The notes below the pieces were generated by a model that was not told the DNA's origin, did no database searches, and was given only the letters and a program-made list of their open reading frames with translations. A stretch of DNA of 64,000 bases, from assembly GCF_007990245.1 (NCBI RefSeq), contig NZ_BJWG01000001.1:434001-498000 (forward strand), written 5' to 3'. A program made the translations under genes and the position numbers. Shown here in pieces: positions 38,942-47,710 of this stretch (position 1 is the stretch's first letter; every line of letters starts with the position of its first letter). Origin of the DNA: Cellulomonas composti. Lineage in GTDB: Bacteria > Actinomycetota > Actinomycetes > Actinomycetales > Cellulomonadaceae.

Positions 38942-40928
38942 TCCTGTCGTCGGGCTCCTCGAGACCCGTCTGTCCTGCCGACGAGGCGAGCTGCCAGGGG
39001 ACGGACGCCACGACGACGCCCGGGGTGAACAGCAGACGGCCCTTGAGCCGCAGCGCGCTCTGGTTGTGCAGGAGCTGCTCCCACCAGTGCCCGACCACGT
39101 ACTCAGGGATGTAGACGACGACGAGGTCGCGCGGCGAGTCCCGGCGGATCGAGCGGACGTACTGCAGCACCGGGCGCGTGATCTCGCGGAACGGCGAGTC
39201 GAGCACGCGCAGCTGCACCGGCAGGTCCATCTCGTCCCAGGCGATGCGCAGCTGCGCGACGTCGTCGGGATCGACGCCGACCGTGACCGCCTCGAGCACG
39301 TTCGGCCGTGAGGCCCGCGCGTAGGCGATCGCGCGCATCGTCGGACGGTGCAGGTGCGAGACCAGCACGATCGCGTGCACGCGGCTGGGCAGCGCCCGGG
39401 CGGCGGCGGCCTCCTGTCCCAGCGCGAGCTCGCGGCGGACCGCGACGTAGTGCTTGTGGATGCCCTGCATGAGGACGAAGACCACGATCATCGCGAGGAT
39501 CGCGATCCACGCGCCGTGCGTGAACTTGGTGAGCAGCACGATCACGAGCACGGTGCCGGTCATGCCGAGCCCGATCGTGTTGACCACGCGCGAGCGCTTC
39601 ATCCGCGAGCGCGTGGCCGGGACCGGCTCGGTGCGCAGCCCACGGGTCCAGTGCCGGACCATGCCGAGCTGGCTCAGGGTGAACGACACGAACACGCCGA
39701 CGATGTAGAGCTGGATGAGCCGCGTGACCTGGGCGTCGAACGCCCAGATCAGCACGATCGCGACGAGCGCGAGCGTGACGATGCCGTTCGAGAACGCGAG
39801 CCGGTCGCCGCGGGTGTGCAGCTGGCGCGGCAGGTAGCCGTCGCGCGCCAGGATCGAGCCGAGGACAGGGAAGCCGTTGAACGCGGTGTTCGCCGCGAGC
39901 ACGAGGATCAGCCCGGTGACGATCGAGATCACGGCGACCAGCACCGGCATGCCCTGGAACACGGCCGACGCGAGCTGGCTGATGACCGGGTGCTGCGTGT
40001 AGTCCGGGCCGACCGTAGCGCCGTCGGGCAGCAGGAGCTGCTCGTGCGGGCGGTCGGCGAACTTGACTCCCGTGGCGCGCGCGAGGAACAGGATCGACAG
40101 GATCATCACGATCGAGATCGTGCCGAGCAGCGCGAGCGTCGTCGCCGCGTTGCGCGACTTGGGCTTGCGGAACGCGGGAACGCCGTTGCTGATCGCCTCG
40201 ACACCCGTCAGGGCGGCGCACCCGGACGCGAACGCGCGCAGGACGAGGAAGAAGCCGGCCAGCCCGACCAGACCCTGGTCCCATCCCGCCTGCGGCGCGA
40301 CGGTCAGCTCGGCGCTCTCCGCCATCGGCAGCGTGCCCAGGAAGTGCCGCACGGTCCCGACGACAGCGATCGACCCGATCGCGAACATGAACAGGTAGAC
40401 CGGGGCCGCGAACGCGCGCCCCGACTCCTTGACGCCACGCAGGTTCACGACCGTGAGCAGCACGACGAGCACGATCGCGAACTGCGCCTCGTGCCCACGC
40501 AGCGCGGGGAACGCCGAGGCCGCGTACTGCGCCCCGGACGAGATCGAGACCGCGACGGTGAGGATGTAGTCGACGAGCAGCGCGCTCGCGACCGTGACAC
40601 CGGCGTTGGGGCCGAGGTTCACGGTCGCGACCTCGTAGTCACCGCCACCCGACGGATAGGCGTGCACGTTCTGCCGGTAGCTCGCGACCACGGTCGCGAG
40701 CACGATCGCCACCCCGATGCCGACCCACGGCGAGACGACGAGCGCCGACATCCCCGCGATCGAGAGCGTCAGCAGGATCTCGTCGGGCGCGTAGGCCACC
40801 GACGACAACGCGTCCGACGCGAACACCGGGAGCGCGATGCGTTTGGGCAGCAGCGTGTGGCCCAGGTGCTCGCTACGAACGGGCCGCCCGATGAGAAGGC
40901 GCTTGGCGGCATCCGAGAGGTCCGACAC
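38928..40928 (-). CDS. APC-superfamily carrier, probable KimA-type potassium importer
   Basis: A 666-residue integral membrane protein with about twelve transmembrane helices (residues 40-510) and a 150-residue cytoplasmic C-terminal domain. It begins with LPKRIALPVFASDALSSVAYAPDEIL, and the PSGGGDYEVATVNLGP segment, the KESGRAFAAPVYLFMF helix and the USP-like tail (VHAIVLVSHLHRPTMRAIAYARA) resemble Bacillus KimA (YdaO), a proton-coupled potassium importer. Divergent pairing with two TrkA-type proteins supports potassium transport. It was formerly annotated as an amino acid permease. The GTG start is set by a TAGCAT hexamer 8 bases upstream. Confidence 0.78.
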   Translation of the reverse strand: MSDLSDAAKRLLIGRPVRSEHLGHTLLPKRIALPVFASDALSSVAYAPDEILLTLSIAGMSALVVSPWVGIGVAIVLATVVASYRQNVHAYPSGGGDYEVATVNLGPNAGVTVASALLVDYILTVAVSISSGAQYAASAFPALRGHEAQFAIVLVVLLTVVNLRGVKESGRAFAAPVYLFMFAIGSIAVVGTVRHFLGTLPMAESAELTVAPQAGWDQGLVGLAGFFLVLRAFASGCAALTGVEAISNGVPAFRKPKSRNAATTLALLGTISIVMILSILFLARATGVKFADRPHEQLLLPDGATVGPDYTQHPVISQLASAVFQGMPVLVAVISIVTGLILVLAANTAFNGFPVLGSILARDGYLPRQLHTRGDRLAFSNGIVTLALVAIVLIWAFDAQVTRLIQLYIVGVFVSFTLSQLGMVRHWTRGLRTEPVPATRSRMKRSRVVNTIGLGMTGTVLVIVLLTKFTHGAWIAILAMIVVFVLMQGIHKHYVAVRRELALGQEAAAARALPSRVHAIVLVSHLHRPTMRAIAYARASRPNVLEAVTVGVDPDDVAQLRIAWDEMDLPVQLRVLDSPFREITRPVLQYVRSIRRDSPRDLVVVYIPEYVVGHWWEQLLHNQSALRLKGRLLFTPGVVVASVPWQLASSAGQTGLEEPDDRNARG

Positions 40929-40936
40929 GAGGGACC

Positions 40937-40942
40937 ATGCTA
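40937..40942 (-). promoter_or_regulatory. Putative -10 element of a leaderless kimA-like promoter
   Basis: TAGCAT on the minus strand, then eight bases, then GTG 40928. Mirrors the element of the divergent trkA gene at 41027-41032. Confidence 0.5.
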
Positions 40943-41026
40943 GGTCCGCGCGACCCGCCCCGCGCACGCTTGCCGTCGCCGCGTGGGCCCGTCGGACGTC
41001 GGGCGTCATGAGCGCCCGGTCGGGTA

Positions 41027-41032
41027 TAGCGT
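41027..41032 (+). promoter_or_regulatory. Putative -10 element of a leaderless trkA promoter
   Basis: TAGCGT followed by eight bases and GTG 41041. An overlapping TATAGC starts two bases earlier. Confidence 0.5.
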
Positions 41033-41040
41033 GACCGGCT

Positions 41041-41706
41041 GTGCACTTCGTGATCATGGGCTGCGGACGCGTCGGTGCCAGCCTGGCCCAGACGCTCGAG
41101 GAACACGGCCACTCGGTGGCCGTGATCGACCAGAACCCCGAGGCGTTCCGGCGCCTGACGTCGGGCTTCGGCGGGCACAAGGTGACGGGCCTCGGCTTCG
41201 ACCGTGACACCCTGACCAAGGCCGGCATCGAGGACGCGTTCGGTTTCGCGGCGGTCGCGGACGGCGACAACTCGAACATCCTCGCCGCGCGTGTCGCGCG
41301 CGAGACCTACGGCATCGAGAACGTCGTCGCCCGCATCTACGACCCGCACCGGGCGGAGATCTACCAGCGCCTGGGCATCCCGACGGTCGCGACCGTGCGC
41401 TGGACCGCGCACCAGGTGCTGCGCCGGCTGCTGCCGCTCGGTGCGGTCGACGAGTTCCGGGACTCCTCGGGCCAGCTCACGCTCGCCCAGATGGACCTGC
41501 ACCCCGGCTGGGTCGGTCTGCCCGTGACCACGATCGAGCAGGCCACCGGCGGGCGCATCGCGTACCTGACCAGGTACGGCGACGGCGTGCTCCCGACGGC
41601 CGACACGGTCCTGCAGGAGAACGACCTCGTCCACGTCGTGCTGCGCGTCGACGACCTGGCGACCGCCGAACGCACGCTCACCAAGGCACCGGAGGAGTCG
41701 CAGTGA
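41041..41706 (+). CDS. ceoB: TrkA-family potassium uptake regulatory subunit (CeoB-like)
   Basis: A 221-residue RCK protein. Residues 1-125 form the NAD(H)-binding RCK_N domain with FVIMGCGRVGASLA and an acidic residue after the second strand (VIDQNPEAF), and residues 135-215 form an RCK_C (TrkA-C) domain. Such proteins bind nucleotides and gate potassium carriers or channels in the cytoplasm. Its partner gene follows with a GTGA overlap and the KimA-like carrier is divergent, so the three probably act together. In M. tuberculosis the counterparts are Rv2691 and Rv2692. Confidence 0.87.
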   Translation: MHFVIMGCGRVGASLAQTLEEHGHSVAVIDQNPEAFRRLTSGFGGHKVTGLGFDRDTLTKAGIEDAFGFAAVADGDNSNILAARVARETYGIENVVARIYDPHRAEIYQRLGIPTVATVRWTAHQVLRRLLPLGAVDEFRDSSGQLTLAQMDLHPGWVGLPVTTIEQATGGRIAYLTRYGDGVLPTADTVLQENDLVHVVLRVDDLATAERTLTKAPEESQ

Positions 41707-42437
41707 GGGTCGTCATCGCGGGCGCGGGTTCTGTCGGCCGTTCGATCGCGCGCGAGCTGCTCGCGCACGAGCACGAGGTCACGCTCATCGACCGGCAGCC
41801 GACCGCGATGCGCGTCGCACAGGTCGCCGAGGCGGACTGGCTGCTGGCCGACGCCTGCGAGCTGCCGACGCTGCGCGAGGCTAAGACCGACGAGTGCGAC
41901 GTCATGGTCGCCGCCACCGGCGACGACAAGGCGAACCTCGTCATCTCGCTGCTCGCGAAGACCGAGTTCGGCGTGCCGCGCACGGTCGCACGCGTGAACA
42001 ACCCGAAGAACGAGTGGATGTTCGACGAGGCGTGGGGCGTGGACGTCGCGGTCTCGACCCCGCGCATCATGACCGCGATGGTCGAGGAGGCCGTCGCCGT
42101 CGGCGACCTCGTGCGCATCTTCACGTTCCATCAGTCGAAGGCCGACATCCTCGAGATGACGCTCCCGGAGGGCGCGCCGCTCGCGGGTGCCCGCGTGGGT
42201 CAGGTCGTCTGGCCGCAGGAGGTCGTCCTGGCGTGCATCGTCCGCGACGGCCGGCCCATCGCGCCGAGCGTCGACGACACCCTCGAGGGCCGCGACGAGC
42301 TGCTGTTCGTCACCGGTCGGGACGCCGACGAGGTCGAGCTCGAACGACTCCTGACGACCGGCGTCAGCTCGCCGCCGGGAGCGACCCCGGATCCGGTGTG
42401 GTCTGCTCCGGCTCCGGGGGACGACGTCCCCAGCTGA
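41703..42437 (+). CDS. ceoC: TrkA-family potassium uptake regulatory subunit (CeoC-like)
   Basis: A 244-residue RCK protein like its neighbour, with VVIAGAGSVGRSIA (residues 3-16), the LIDRQPTAMRVAQ acidic loop and a TrkA-C domain (about 145-225). The C-terminal 25 residues are Pro-rich. The start GTG overlaps the ceoB stop. Its 3' end overlaps the convergent DUF3159 gene by 74 bases. The two RCK subunits probably form hetero-octamers or act on the same carrier (inference). Confidence 0.87.
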   Translation: MRVVIAGAGSVGRSIARELLAHEHEVTLIDRQPTAMRVAQVAEADWLLADACELPTLREAKTDECDVMVAATGDDKANLVISLLAKTEFGVPRTVARVNNPKNEWMFDEAWGVDVAVSTPRIMTAMVEEAVAVGDLVRIFTFHQSKADILEMTLPEGAPLAGARVGQVVWPQEVVLACIVRDGRPIAPSVDDTLEGRDELLFVTGRDADEVELERLLTTGVSSPPGATPDPVWSAPAPGDDVPS

Positions 42438-43131
42438 TCACGAGCCAGCTGACCCACAGCGCGAGCGCGGTCAGCGGCACCCCCATCACGAGCTTCGCGG
42501 TACCCAGCCACGCGACCTGCGACGACAGGTACAACGGCACCTGCACGACGAGCCGCACGGCGAACATCGCGACCCACGGCACGGTCGCCCACGCGTAGCG
42601 ACGGCGCAGCTCACGGTCGTCGTGCCACGCGACCGCGCCACGCCACGACCCGCCGGCGATCGGCCCGCCCTTGGCGAACAGCCCCATCACGAGCCCGACG
42701 AGCGGCCAGCCCACGAGGATCGTCGTGAGCGTGCCGACGAGGTAGGCGACGTTGACCCACAACCCGTAGGCGTAGAAGTCCTTGGCCTCTCCGGTGCGCC
42801 AGGCCCAGATCACGCCGATGCCGACGCCGAGCAGTCCCGAGAACGCCTGCGTCGGCGGGGTGCCCTGCGCGAGCCGCGCGACGACCGCGACGAGCGCGGC
42901 ACCGCCGGCCGCGACCAGGGCCGGAGTCATCTGCTGCCCGGCGATCAGGTACACGACGACGAACAGCACGCCCGGCGCGACCGACTCGATGATCCCCCGC
43001 ACGCCGCCGACGGCGTCGAGCGGCGAGAACTCCTCCTGCGTCAGCGCACGCATCCCCCGGGCGCCGCCGTCGTCCGGCGGCACGAGGTCGTCGATCGCGT
43101 CGAGCGGGCCCTCGCCCACGGGTTCACTCAC
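42364..43131 (-). CDS. DUF3159 family membrane protein
   Basis: A 255-residue protein with five or six hydrophobic segments between residues 50 and 240, for example GVLFVVVYLIAG, ALVAAGGAALVAVVARL, FSGLLGVGIGVIWAW and PLTALALWVSWLVISW. The region GLFAKGGPIAGGSWR, then DDRELRRRYAWAT, matches my memory of DUF3159, a family seen beside TrkA genes in actinobacteria (Rv2693c). Function is unknown; association with potassium transport rests on conserved position. The GTG start overlaps the stop of the OB-fold gene by 8 bases, so it is the last gene of a DUF3710-OB-DUF3159 unit. Confidence 0.78.
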   Translation of the reverse strand: MSEPVGEGPLDAIDDLVPPDDGGARGMRALTQEEFSPLDAVGGVRGIIESVAPGVLFVVVYLIAGQQMTPALVAAGGAALVAVVARLAQGTPPTQAFSGLLGVGIGVIWAWRTGEAKDFYAYGLWVNVAYLVGTLTTILVGWPLVGLVMGLFAKGGPIAGGSWRGAVAWHDDRELRRRYAWATVPWVAMFAVRLVVQVPLYLSSQVAWLGTAKLVMGVPLTALALWVSWLVISWGRRPPEPEQTTPDPGSLPAAS

Positions 43132-43492
43132 CGGCGCGCGGCCGCAGCTCGTAGGCCGGGTTGAACATCGTGCGCACGCCGTCCATCTGGCACACCATGC
43201 CGTCGACCTTGAGCCGGCGGCCCGGGTCGATGCCGCCGATCTCGCGACGCCCGAGCCACACGAGCGCGAGCGAGCCGCTGCCGTCGTACAGCTCCGCCTC
43301 GAGCGCGGGCACGCCGTCGCGCGGGCGCACGACGACCGAGCGGATCACGCCGCTGACCTTCGCACGGGCGCGCGGCGCGAGGTCCCCGACCGCGGTGCAA
43401 CCCACGGCCGTGCTCGCCTCGGCACGCTCCTCGGAGGCCTCGATCTCGTCCTGCGAGGCCGCGAGCGTGCGCAGGGCATCCCGGATCGTCAC
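43124..43492 (-). CDS. OB-fold nucleic-acid-binding-like protein
   Basis: A 122-residue protein with an N-terminal helix (IRDALRTLAASQDEIEASEER) and an OB-fold of five strands: KVSGVIRSVVVRPRDGVPAL, EAELYDGSGSLALVWLGRREI, DPGRRLKVDGMVCQMDGV and a closing MFNPAYELRP. This is the RecG-wedge/aspRS-type OB motif. Conserved in actinobacteria at the same place (Rv2694c). The ligand is unknown. GTG start overlaps the stop of the DUF3710 gene. Confidence 0.75.
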   Translation of the reverse strand: MTIRDALRTLAASQDEIEASEERAEASTAVGCTAVGDLAPRARAKVSGVIRSVVVRPRDGVPALEAELYDGSGSLALVWLGRREIGGIDPGRRLKVDGMVCQMDGVRTMFNPAYELRPRAGE

Positions 43493-44337
43493 CGGGTCTC
43501 CGTCATCTCGGGACCGCGCTTGAGCGGGTCGAACGACGGCGCCTGGGACGTCGGGGCGGCGTCCGCGCCTCCGTCCGCGGCCGCGACGTCCTCGGCACCC
43601 TCGGTCGCGACCTGACGCGCGGCGCCCGGCAGGCGCAGCGCGAGCAGGTCGCGGGGCGGGCGGGCCTCGGTCCCGCGTACGACCACGACGCCGCCGAACA
43701 CGTCCTCGAGCACGCGAGCCGCCTCGGGCTCGACGGCCGCACGGCCCGTCACGACGCCGCGCAGGAACCAGCGCGGCCCGTCGACGCCCAGGAAGCGCGC
43801 CGGCCGGTGGCCCGTACGCCCCTCGGGCGTGCGGGCGGGCAGCCGCGCGAGCAGCTCGCGACCGAACGGACCGGGCAGGTCGTCGGCGGCGCCGCCCTGC
43901 GCGAGCACGGACTCCCGGATCTCGGCGCGGATCTGCGACCAGATGCCCTCGGTGCGCGGCGCGGCGTAGGCCTGCAGCTGCAGCGTCGAGCCGTCGATCG
44001 CGACCGTCGCGGCGGACACCGTCCCGCTCGTCTTGTCGATCTCCATGCGCAGCTCCATGCCGGGGACGCCGGGCACGAGCAGCGCACCCAGGTCGACGCG
44101 CGCGCGCGACGCGGGCTCCTCGGTCTCGTCCCACGGACCGTTCGAGCGGTCGATCGGCGGGTCGGGCAGGAGCTCTCCCTCGTCCGCACCCTCGTCGTCG
44201 ACCTCGTCACCCGCGTCGTCGACCTCGTCGTCCTCGTCGGGCGCCGCGAGGTCGACGTCGTCGACGACGTCCTGCTCGACGGTGTCCTGCTCGACGAGCT
44301 CGTCGTCCTTGGTCTTGCGGCGGAACAGAGCCACCAC
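43489..44337 (-). CDS. DUF3710 family protein
   Basis: A 282-residue cytoplasmic protein. The first 90 residues are basic and then strongly acidic (LVEQDTVEQDVVDDVDLAAPDEDDEVDD), likely disordered. The folded part begins with SNGPWDETE and RVDLGALLVPGVPGMELRMEID, continues with LQAYAAPRTEGIWSQIRAEI and ends with the GVDGPRWFLRGVVTG and VVRGTEARPPRDLLALRLP segments, as I recall for DUF3710 (Rv2696c). Function is unknown. First gene of a three-gene unit with overlaps. The frame start near 44337 has GGAGGAGTGT just upstream. Confidence 0.78.
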   Translation of the reverse strand: MVALFRRKTKDDELVEQDTVEQDVVDDVDLAAPDEDDEVDDAGDEVDDEGADEGELLPDPPIDRSNGPWDETEEPASRARVDLGALLVPGVPGMELRMEIDKTSGTVSAATVAIDGSTLQLQAYAAPRTEGIWSQIRAEIRESVLAQGGAADDLPGPFGRELLARLPARTPEGRTGHRPARFLGVDGPRWFLRGVVTGRAAVEPEAARVLEDVFGGVVVVRGTEARPPRDLLALRLPGAARQVATEGAEDVAAADGGADAAPTSQAPSFDPLKRGPEMTETR

Positions 44338-44424
44338 ACACTCCTCCTGCGCGCACGCGCGCGAATGCTGCGCCCCCTACGGGGCCCGTCCGTCTCGACA
44401 GTAATCCCGGCCGGCCGTTTCGAC

Positions 44425-44913
44425 CTAGCCGCGACCTTCCGGCCCGGCCGCCGACGCCCCGTGCCAGCCGCCGCTCGACCCGAAGCCGCCCTCACCACGG
44501 TGGGAGCCGGGCAGCCTCTCGACCTCGACGAACCTCACCCGCTCGACACGCTGCACGACGAGCTGCGCGACGCGGTCGCCGCGGTGCAGGACCACGGGCT
44601 GCTCGACGTCGGTGTTGAGCAGCGTCACGGCGATCTCGCCCCGGTAGCCGGCGTCCACCGTGCCCGGCGCGTTCACGATGGTGAGGCCGTGGCGCGCCGC
44701 GAGCCCCGAGCGGGGGTGGACGAACGCCGCGAAGCCGTCCGGGAGCGCGATCGCGACGCCCGTCGGCACCGTGACGCGGCCCTGGGGCGGGATCGTCACG
44801 TCGACGCGGGTCACGAGGTCGGCGCCGGCGTCGCCGGGGTGCGCGTAGGAAGGTGCGGGCAGCTCGGGGTCGAGGCGCAGCAGCAGCACCTCGGTGCCAG
44901 GGTCGGTCGTCAC
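44425..44913 (-). CDS. dut: dUTP diphosphatase
   Basis: A 162-residue trimeric dUTPase hydrolysing dUTP to dUMP, protecting DNA from uracil. All five motifs are visible: PGDAGADL (1), HPRSGLA (2), [11 protein letters not shown] with the nucleobase-stacking Tyr (3), [10 protein letters not shown] (4) and the C-terminal [10 protein letters not shown] lid (5). The start is GTG 44913, eight bases after TAGGGT, with no ribosome site, so it is probably leaderless. It is divergent from the DUF3093 gene, an arrangement shared with M. tuberculosis (Rv2697c-Rv2698). Confidence 0.95.
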   Translation of the reverse strand: MTTDPGTEVLLLRLDPELPAPSYAHPGDAGADLVTRVDVTIPPQGRVTVPTGVAIALPDGFAAFVHPRSGLAARHGLTIVNAPGTVDAGYRGEIAVTLLNTDVEQPVVLHRGDRVAQLVVQRVERVRFVEVERLPGSHRGEGGFGSSGGWHGASAAGPEGRG

Positions 44914-44921
44914 GGGCCCCG

Positions 44922-44927
44922 ACCCTA
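44922..44927 (-). promoter_or_regulatory. Putative -10 element of a leaderless dut promoter
   Basis: TAGGGT on the minus strand followed by eight bases and GTG 44913. Confidence 0.45.
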
Positions 44928-45007
44928 CCCGCCCTCGCACGCGCGCTGCCCTGCGTCCACAGCGCCGGCCGGCCGGGCGGTGCACCCGTGGATGACATCC
45001 TGGGCAC

Positions 45008-45487
45008 ATGTCTGCTCCGGCGCCCGGCACCCCCACCCCCGCTCCCGCCCCCGCTCCCGTGTTCGACGAGCGCCTGTGGCCCGGGCCGGGAGGCTGGGTG
45101 GCCGCGATCGCGTTCGCGGGGATGCTCGGCATCGCGCTCGTGCCGGTCGGCGCCCTGCTCGGCCTCGTCGTCGGGCTCGTCGCGCTCGTCGTCGTGGTCG
45201 TCGTGCTCGTCGCCGCGACGCCGCGCGTGCGCGTGGCCCAGGGCGAGCTGTTCGCCGCGGAGGCCCACATCCCGCTCGACCTGCTCGTCGGACCGCGCGC
45301 CCTGGCGCCCGAGGACGTGCGGACCGAGCTCGGGCCGGCGCTCGACGCGCGGGCCTACCTGTGCCAGCGCGGCTGGGTGCGCACCGCGGTCCGGGTCGAG
45401 CTGGACGACCCCGCCGACCCGACGCCGTACTGGATCGTCTCGACCCGGCGCCCCGACGAACTCGTGGCCGCGCTGACGGCGCACTGA
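45008..45487 (+). CDS. DUF3093 family membrane protein
   Basis: A 159-residue protein with a Pro/Ala-rich N-terminus, two close transmembrane segments ([20 protein letters not shown] and [20 protein letters not shown], residues 30-70) and a soluble C-terminal domain: [20 protein letters not shown], a middle part with [19 protein letters not shown] and a [17 protein letters not shown] end, which fits DUF3093 (resembling a PH-like domain). Function is unknown. Conserved opposite dut. It ends at a strong shared terminator. Confidence 0.82.
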   Translation: MSAPAPGTPTPAPAPAPVFDERLWPGPGGWVAAIAFAGMLGIALVPVGALLGLVVGLVALVVVVVVLVAATPRVRVAQGELFAAEAHIPLDLLVGPRALAPEDVRTELGPALDARAYLCQRGWVRTAVRVELDDPADPTPYWIVSTRRPDELVAALTAH

Positions 45488-45533
45488 CCGCTGCCCGGCA
45501 CGGGCTCAGCACGCGCTCAGCACGTGCCCGACG

Positions 45534-45572
45534 CAGCACGGCCAGGTCCGCTGAGAGGACCTGGCCGTGCTG
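45534..45572. terminator. Bidirectional terminator between DUF3093 and DUF4193 genes
   Basis: CAGCACGGCCAGGTCC (45534-45549) and its exact complement (45557-45572) form a 16-bp stem with a 7-base loop, located between two convergent genes. No U-run. Confidence 0.85.
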
Positions 45573-45607
45573 TGCGGCGCTGTGCCGCGTGGATCGTGCT
45601 GGTGAGA

Positions 45608-45907
45608 TCAGGCGGCGCACTCCGAGCACACCGGCTGGCCGTCTCGCTCGTAGGCGAGCTGGCTGCGGTGGTGCACCAGGAAGCACCGGGAGCAGGTGAA
45701 CTCGTCCGCCTGCCGAGGAAGGACGCGGACCGAGAGCTCCTCGCCGGAAAGGTCCGCTCCAGGGAGCTCGAACCCTTCCGCCGCTTCGGTCTCGTCCTCG
45801 TCCACCACGCCCGAGTTCTTGTCCGAGCGCCGGGCCTGGAGCTCCTGGAGCGAATCCTCGCCCAGGTCCTCCTCGGTCTTGCGCGGGGCGTCGTAGTCGG
45901 TAGCCAT
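45608..45907 (-). CDS. DUF4193 family protein
   Basis: A 99-residue acidic protein opening with MATDYDAPRKTEED, then an acidic middle (VVDEDETEAAEGFELPGADLSGEELSV) and ending in a four-cysteine knuckle: CSRCFLVHHRSQ and PVCSECAA. This is the DUF4193 pattern conserved throughout actinobacteria (Rv2699c). The CxxC pairs probably bind zinc. Function is unknown. I chose ATG 45907 over the adjacent GTG 45910 because GGAG lies 8 bases ahead. Confidence 0.83.
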   Translation of the reverse strand: MATDYDAPRKTEEDLGEDSLQELQARRSDKNSGVVDEDETEAAEGFELPGADLSGEELSVRVLPRQADEFTCSRCFLVHHRSQLAYERDGQPVCSECAA

Positions 45908-46049
45908 CACACTCCGTCTTCTGTGCGTGTCGCGTACGCGGGATCAATGCGCGAGGGCGCCGAAATGTTCCCGGCGCGCACGGGATTGTGCACCACTTCG
46001 CCGCCCGATGCGAGCAGAGGTGACGAGAGCAACCGTCTCGCGCGTGCGG

Positions 46050-46081
46050 CCGGCGCCCGTACCGCTGCCCTAACGGGCCGG
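46050..46081 (-). terminator. Probable terminator after the inositol monophosphatase gene
   Basis: CCGGCGCCCGT at 46050-46060 pairs with ACGGGCCGG at 46073-46081 with small bulges and a 12-base loop, directly after the minus-strand stop. Confidence 0.45.
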
Positions 46082-46951
46082 TCAGGCACCGCCGTCGGCG
46101 TCCAGGTCCTCGAGCAGACTGCGCAGCGACTCGAACGACCCGGGCGGCCCCGCGACCGTCATCGCACGGCCCGCGGGCGCTCCGCGAAGCCCCGTGACCA
46201 GCGCACCGGCCTCCTGCGCGATCAGCGCGGCGGCGGCCAGGTCCCACGGCGCCAGCCCGCGCTCGTAGTACAGGTCGAGCCCACCCGACGCGAGCGTGCA
46301 CAGGTCCAGCGCAGCGGATCCGATGCGACGGATGTCACGTACCTGCGGCAGCAGCGCGGCGACGACCGCCGCCTGCGCCCGGCGCCGTTCCGCCAGGTAG
46401 CCGAAGCCCGTTCCGAGCAGGCTGTCGACGAGCGGGCGTGCGGGGTTGACCCGGATCGGGCGGCCGTCGAGCGTCGCGCCGATCCCCCGGCCCGACGCGA
46501 ACAGCCGCCCGTCCCACGGCGCGAACACGGCACCGGCGAGCACCGTCCAGTTCTCGGGTGTCGGCTCGAGCGCCGGGTCGGGTGCGGTGACCGCGGCCAC
46601 CGACACCGCGTACGCGGGCAGGCCGTACAGGTAGTTGACCGTGCCGTCGATCGGGTCCACGACCCACGTGACGCCCGACGTGCCCGCGCGGAAGCCCTCC
46701 TCCTCCCCCAGCACGCCGTCGTGCGGGCGGCGTTGCGTGAGCCGGCGGCGCAGCAGGTCCTCCGAGGCGAGGTCCATCGCGGTGACGACGTCCTGCGGGC
46801 TGGACTTCGTCGAGTGGACGTCGACACGCGCCGGCCGTCCGTCGTGCACCAGCAGTCCCGCCTCGCGCGCGAGGTCGGACGCGAGCTCGACGAGCCGCCG
46901 GATCTCGTCGGGGCCGGTGGGCACGTGCGTCTCGTCGGTCACGTCGACCAT
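46082..46951 (-). CDS. Inositol monophosphatase family protein
   Basis: A 289-residue Mg2+-dependent phosphatase of the IMPase/SuhB fold. Metal-binding motifs are GEEEG (about 88-92), WVVDPIDGTVNY (about 102-113) and APWDLAAAALIAQEAGA near the C-terminus; GSAALDLC is also conserved. Likely substrates are inositol-1-phosphate or related sugar phosphates. It matches the position of suhB (Rv2701c) near sigA in M. tuberculosis. Overlaps the TRIC channel gene by 13 bases. Confidence 0.87.
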   Translation of the reverse strand: MVDVTDETHVPTGPDEIRRLVELASDLAREAGLLVHDGRPARVDVHSTKSSPQDVVTAMDLASEDLLRRRLTQRRPHDGVLGEEEGFRAGTSGVTWVVDPIDGTVNYLYGLPAYAVSVAAVTAPDPALEPTPENWTVLAGAVFAPWDGRLFASGRGIGATLDGRPIRVNPARPLVDSLLGTGFGYLAERRRAQAAVVAALLPQVRDIRRIGSAALDLCTLASGGLDLYYERGLAPWDLAAAALIAQEAGALVTGLRGAPAGRAMTVAGPPGSFESLRSLLEDLDADGGA

Positions 46952-47607
46952 CCTTGCCCAGGACCCGAGCGCCCGCGCCACGGACCGGGTGCGCGCAGGT
47001 GGAAGCGCAGCGCCAGCACGCGCAGCGCGAAGATCGCGAGCACGACGAGCACCTCGCTCGCGGTCGTGAGCAGCCCGTGGTCCCACAGCACGACGACCGC
47101 GACGGCACCGAGCAGCGCGGGGATCGCGTAGAGCTGCCGGTCGTGCAGCACCACCGGCACCTCGCCGGTGAGCAGGTCGCGCAGCATCCCTCCGCCCGCG
47201 CCCGAGATCACGCCCACGAGCACGGCAGCGATCAGCGTCGTGCCGTACTCGAGCCCCTTCGCGGCGCCGACGACGGTGAACAACGCCAGGGCCCCGGCGT
47301 CGAGCACGACGATGAACCGCCGTGCACGTTCGAGGCGCGGGTGGAAGAAGTACATCGCCAGTGCGCCGAGCACGGCCGTGAGGATCAGCCGCCAGTCGGA
47401 GATGCCGACCGGTGGCACGGCACCGATCAGCACGTCGCGCAGCAGGCCGCCGCCGAGGCCCGCGGCCCAGCCGAGCACGAGGATGCCGAACACGTCGAAC
47501 TGCTTGCGCACCGCGGCCAGCGCACCCGACATGGCGCCCACGAACACGCCGACGGTCTCGAGGACGGTGGAGTACGGGATGTCGGCGACGGACAGGTCGA
47601 CGGGCAC
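46939..47607 (-). CDS. TRIC-family (UPF0126) cation channel
   Basis: A 222-residue membrane protein made of two repeats of three helices plus a seventh helix. The signature loops FGILVLGWAAGLGGGLLRDVLIG and LVGVISGAGGGMLRDLLTGEVP (GGG..RD) appear once in each half, as in prokaryotic TRIC channels, which form trimeric potassium- or monovalent-cation-conducting channels. The C-terminal 25 residues are basic. The start is GTG 47607; a CAGGAT sequence lies 6 bases upstream, weakly like a leaderless -10. It is divergent from sepH. Confidence 0.85.
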   Translation of the reverse strand: MPVDLSVADIPYSTVLETVGVFVGAMSGALAAVRKQFDVFGILVLGWAAGLGGGLLRDVLIGAVPPVGISDWRLILTAVLGALAMYFFHPRLERARRFIVVLDAGALALFTVVGAAKGLEYGTTLIAAVLVGVISGAGGGMLRDLLTGEVPVVLHDRQLYAIPALLGAVAVVVLWDHGLLTTASEVLVVLAIFALRVLALRFHLRAPGPWRGRSGPGQGWST

Positions 47608-47710
47608 GACGCCATCCTGGCAGTGCGCGATGCGTCCGCGGCACACCGAGCCGGGTCCGCCGCGCGTCGGCGCATCGGTGGCACCCTCGTCCGTGAGGCA
47701 GGGAGGACGT

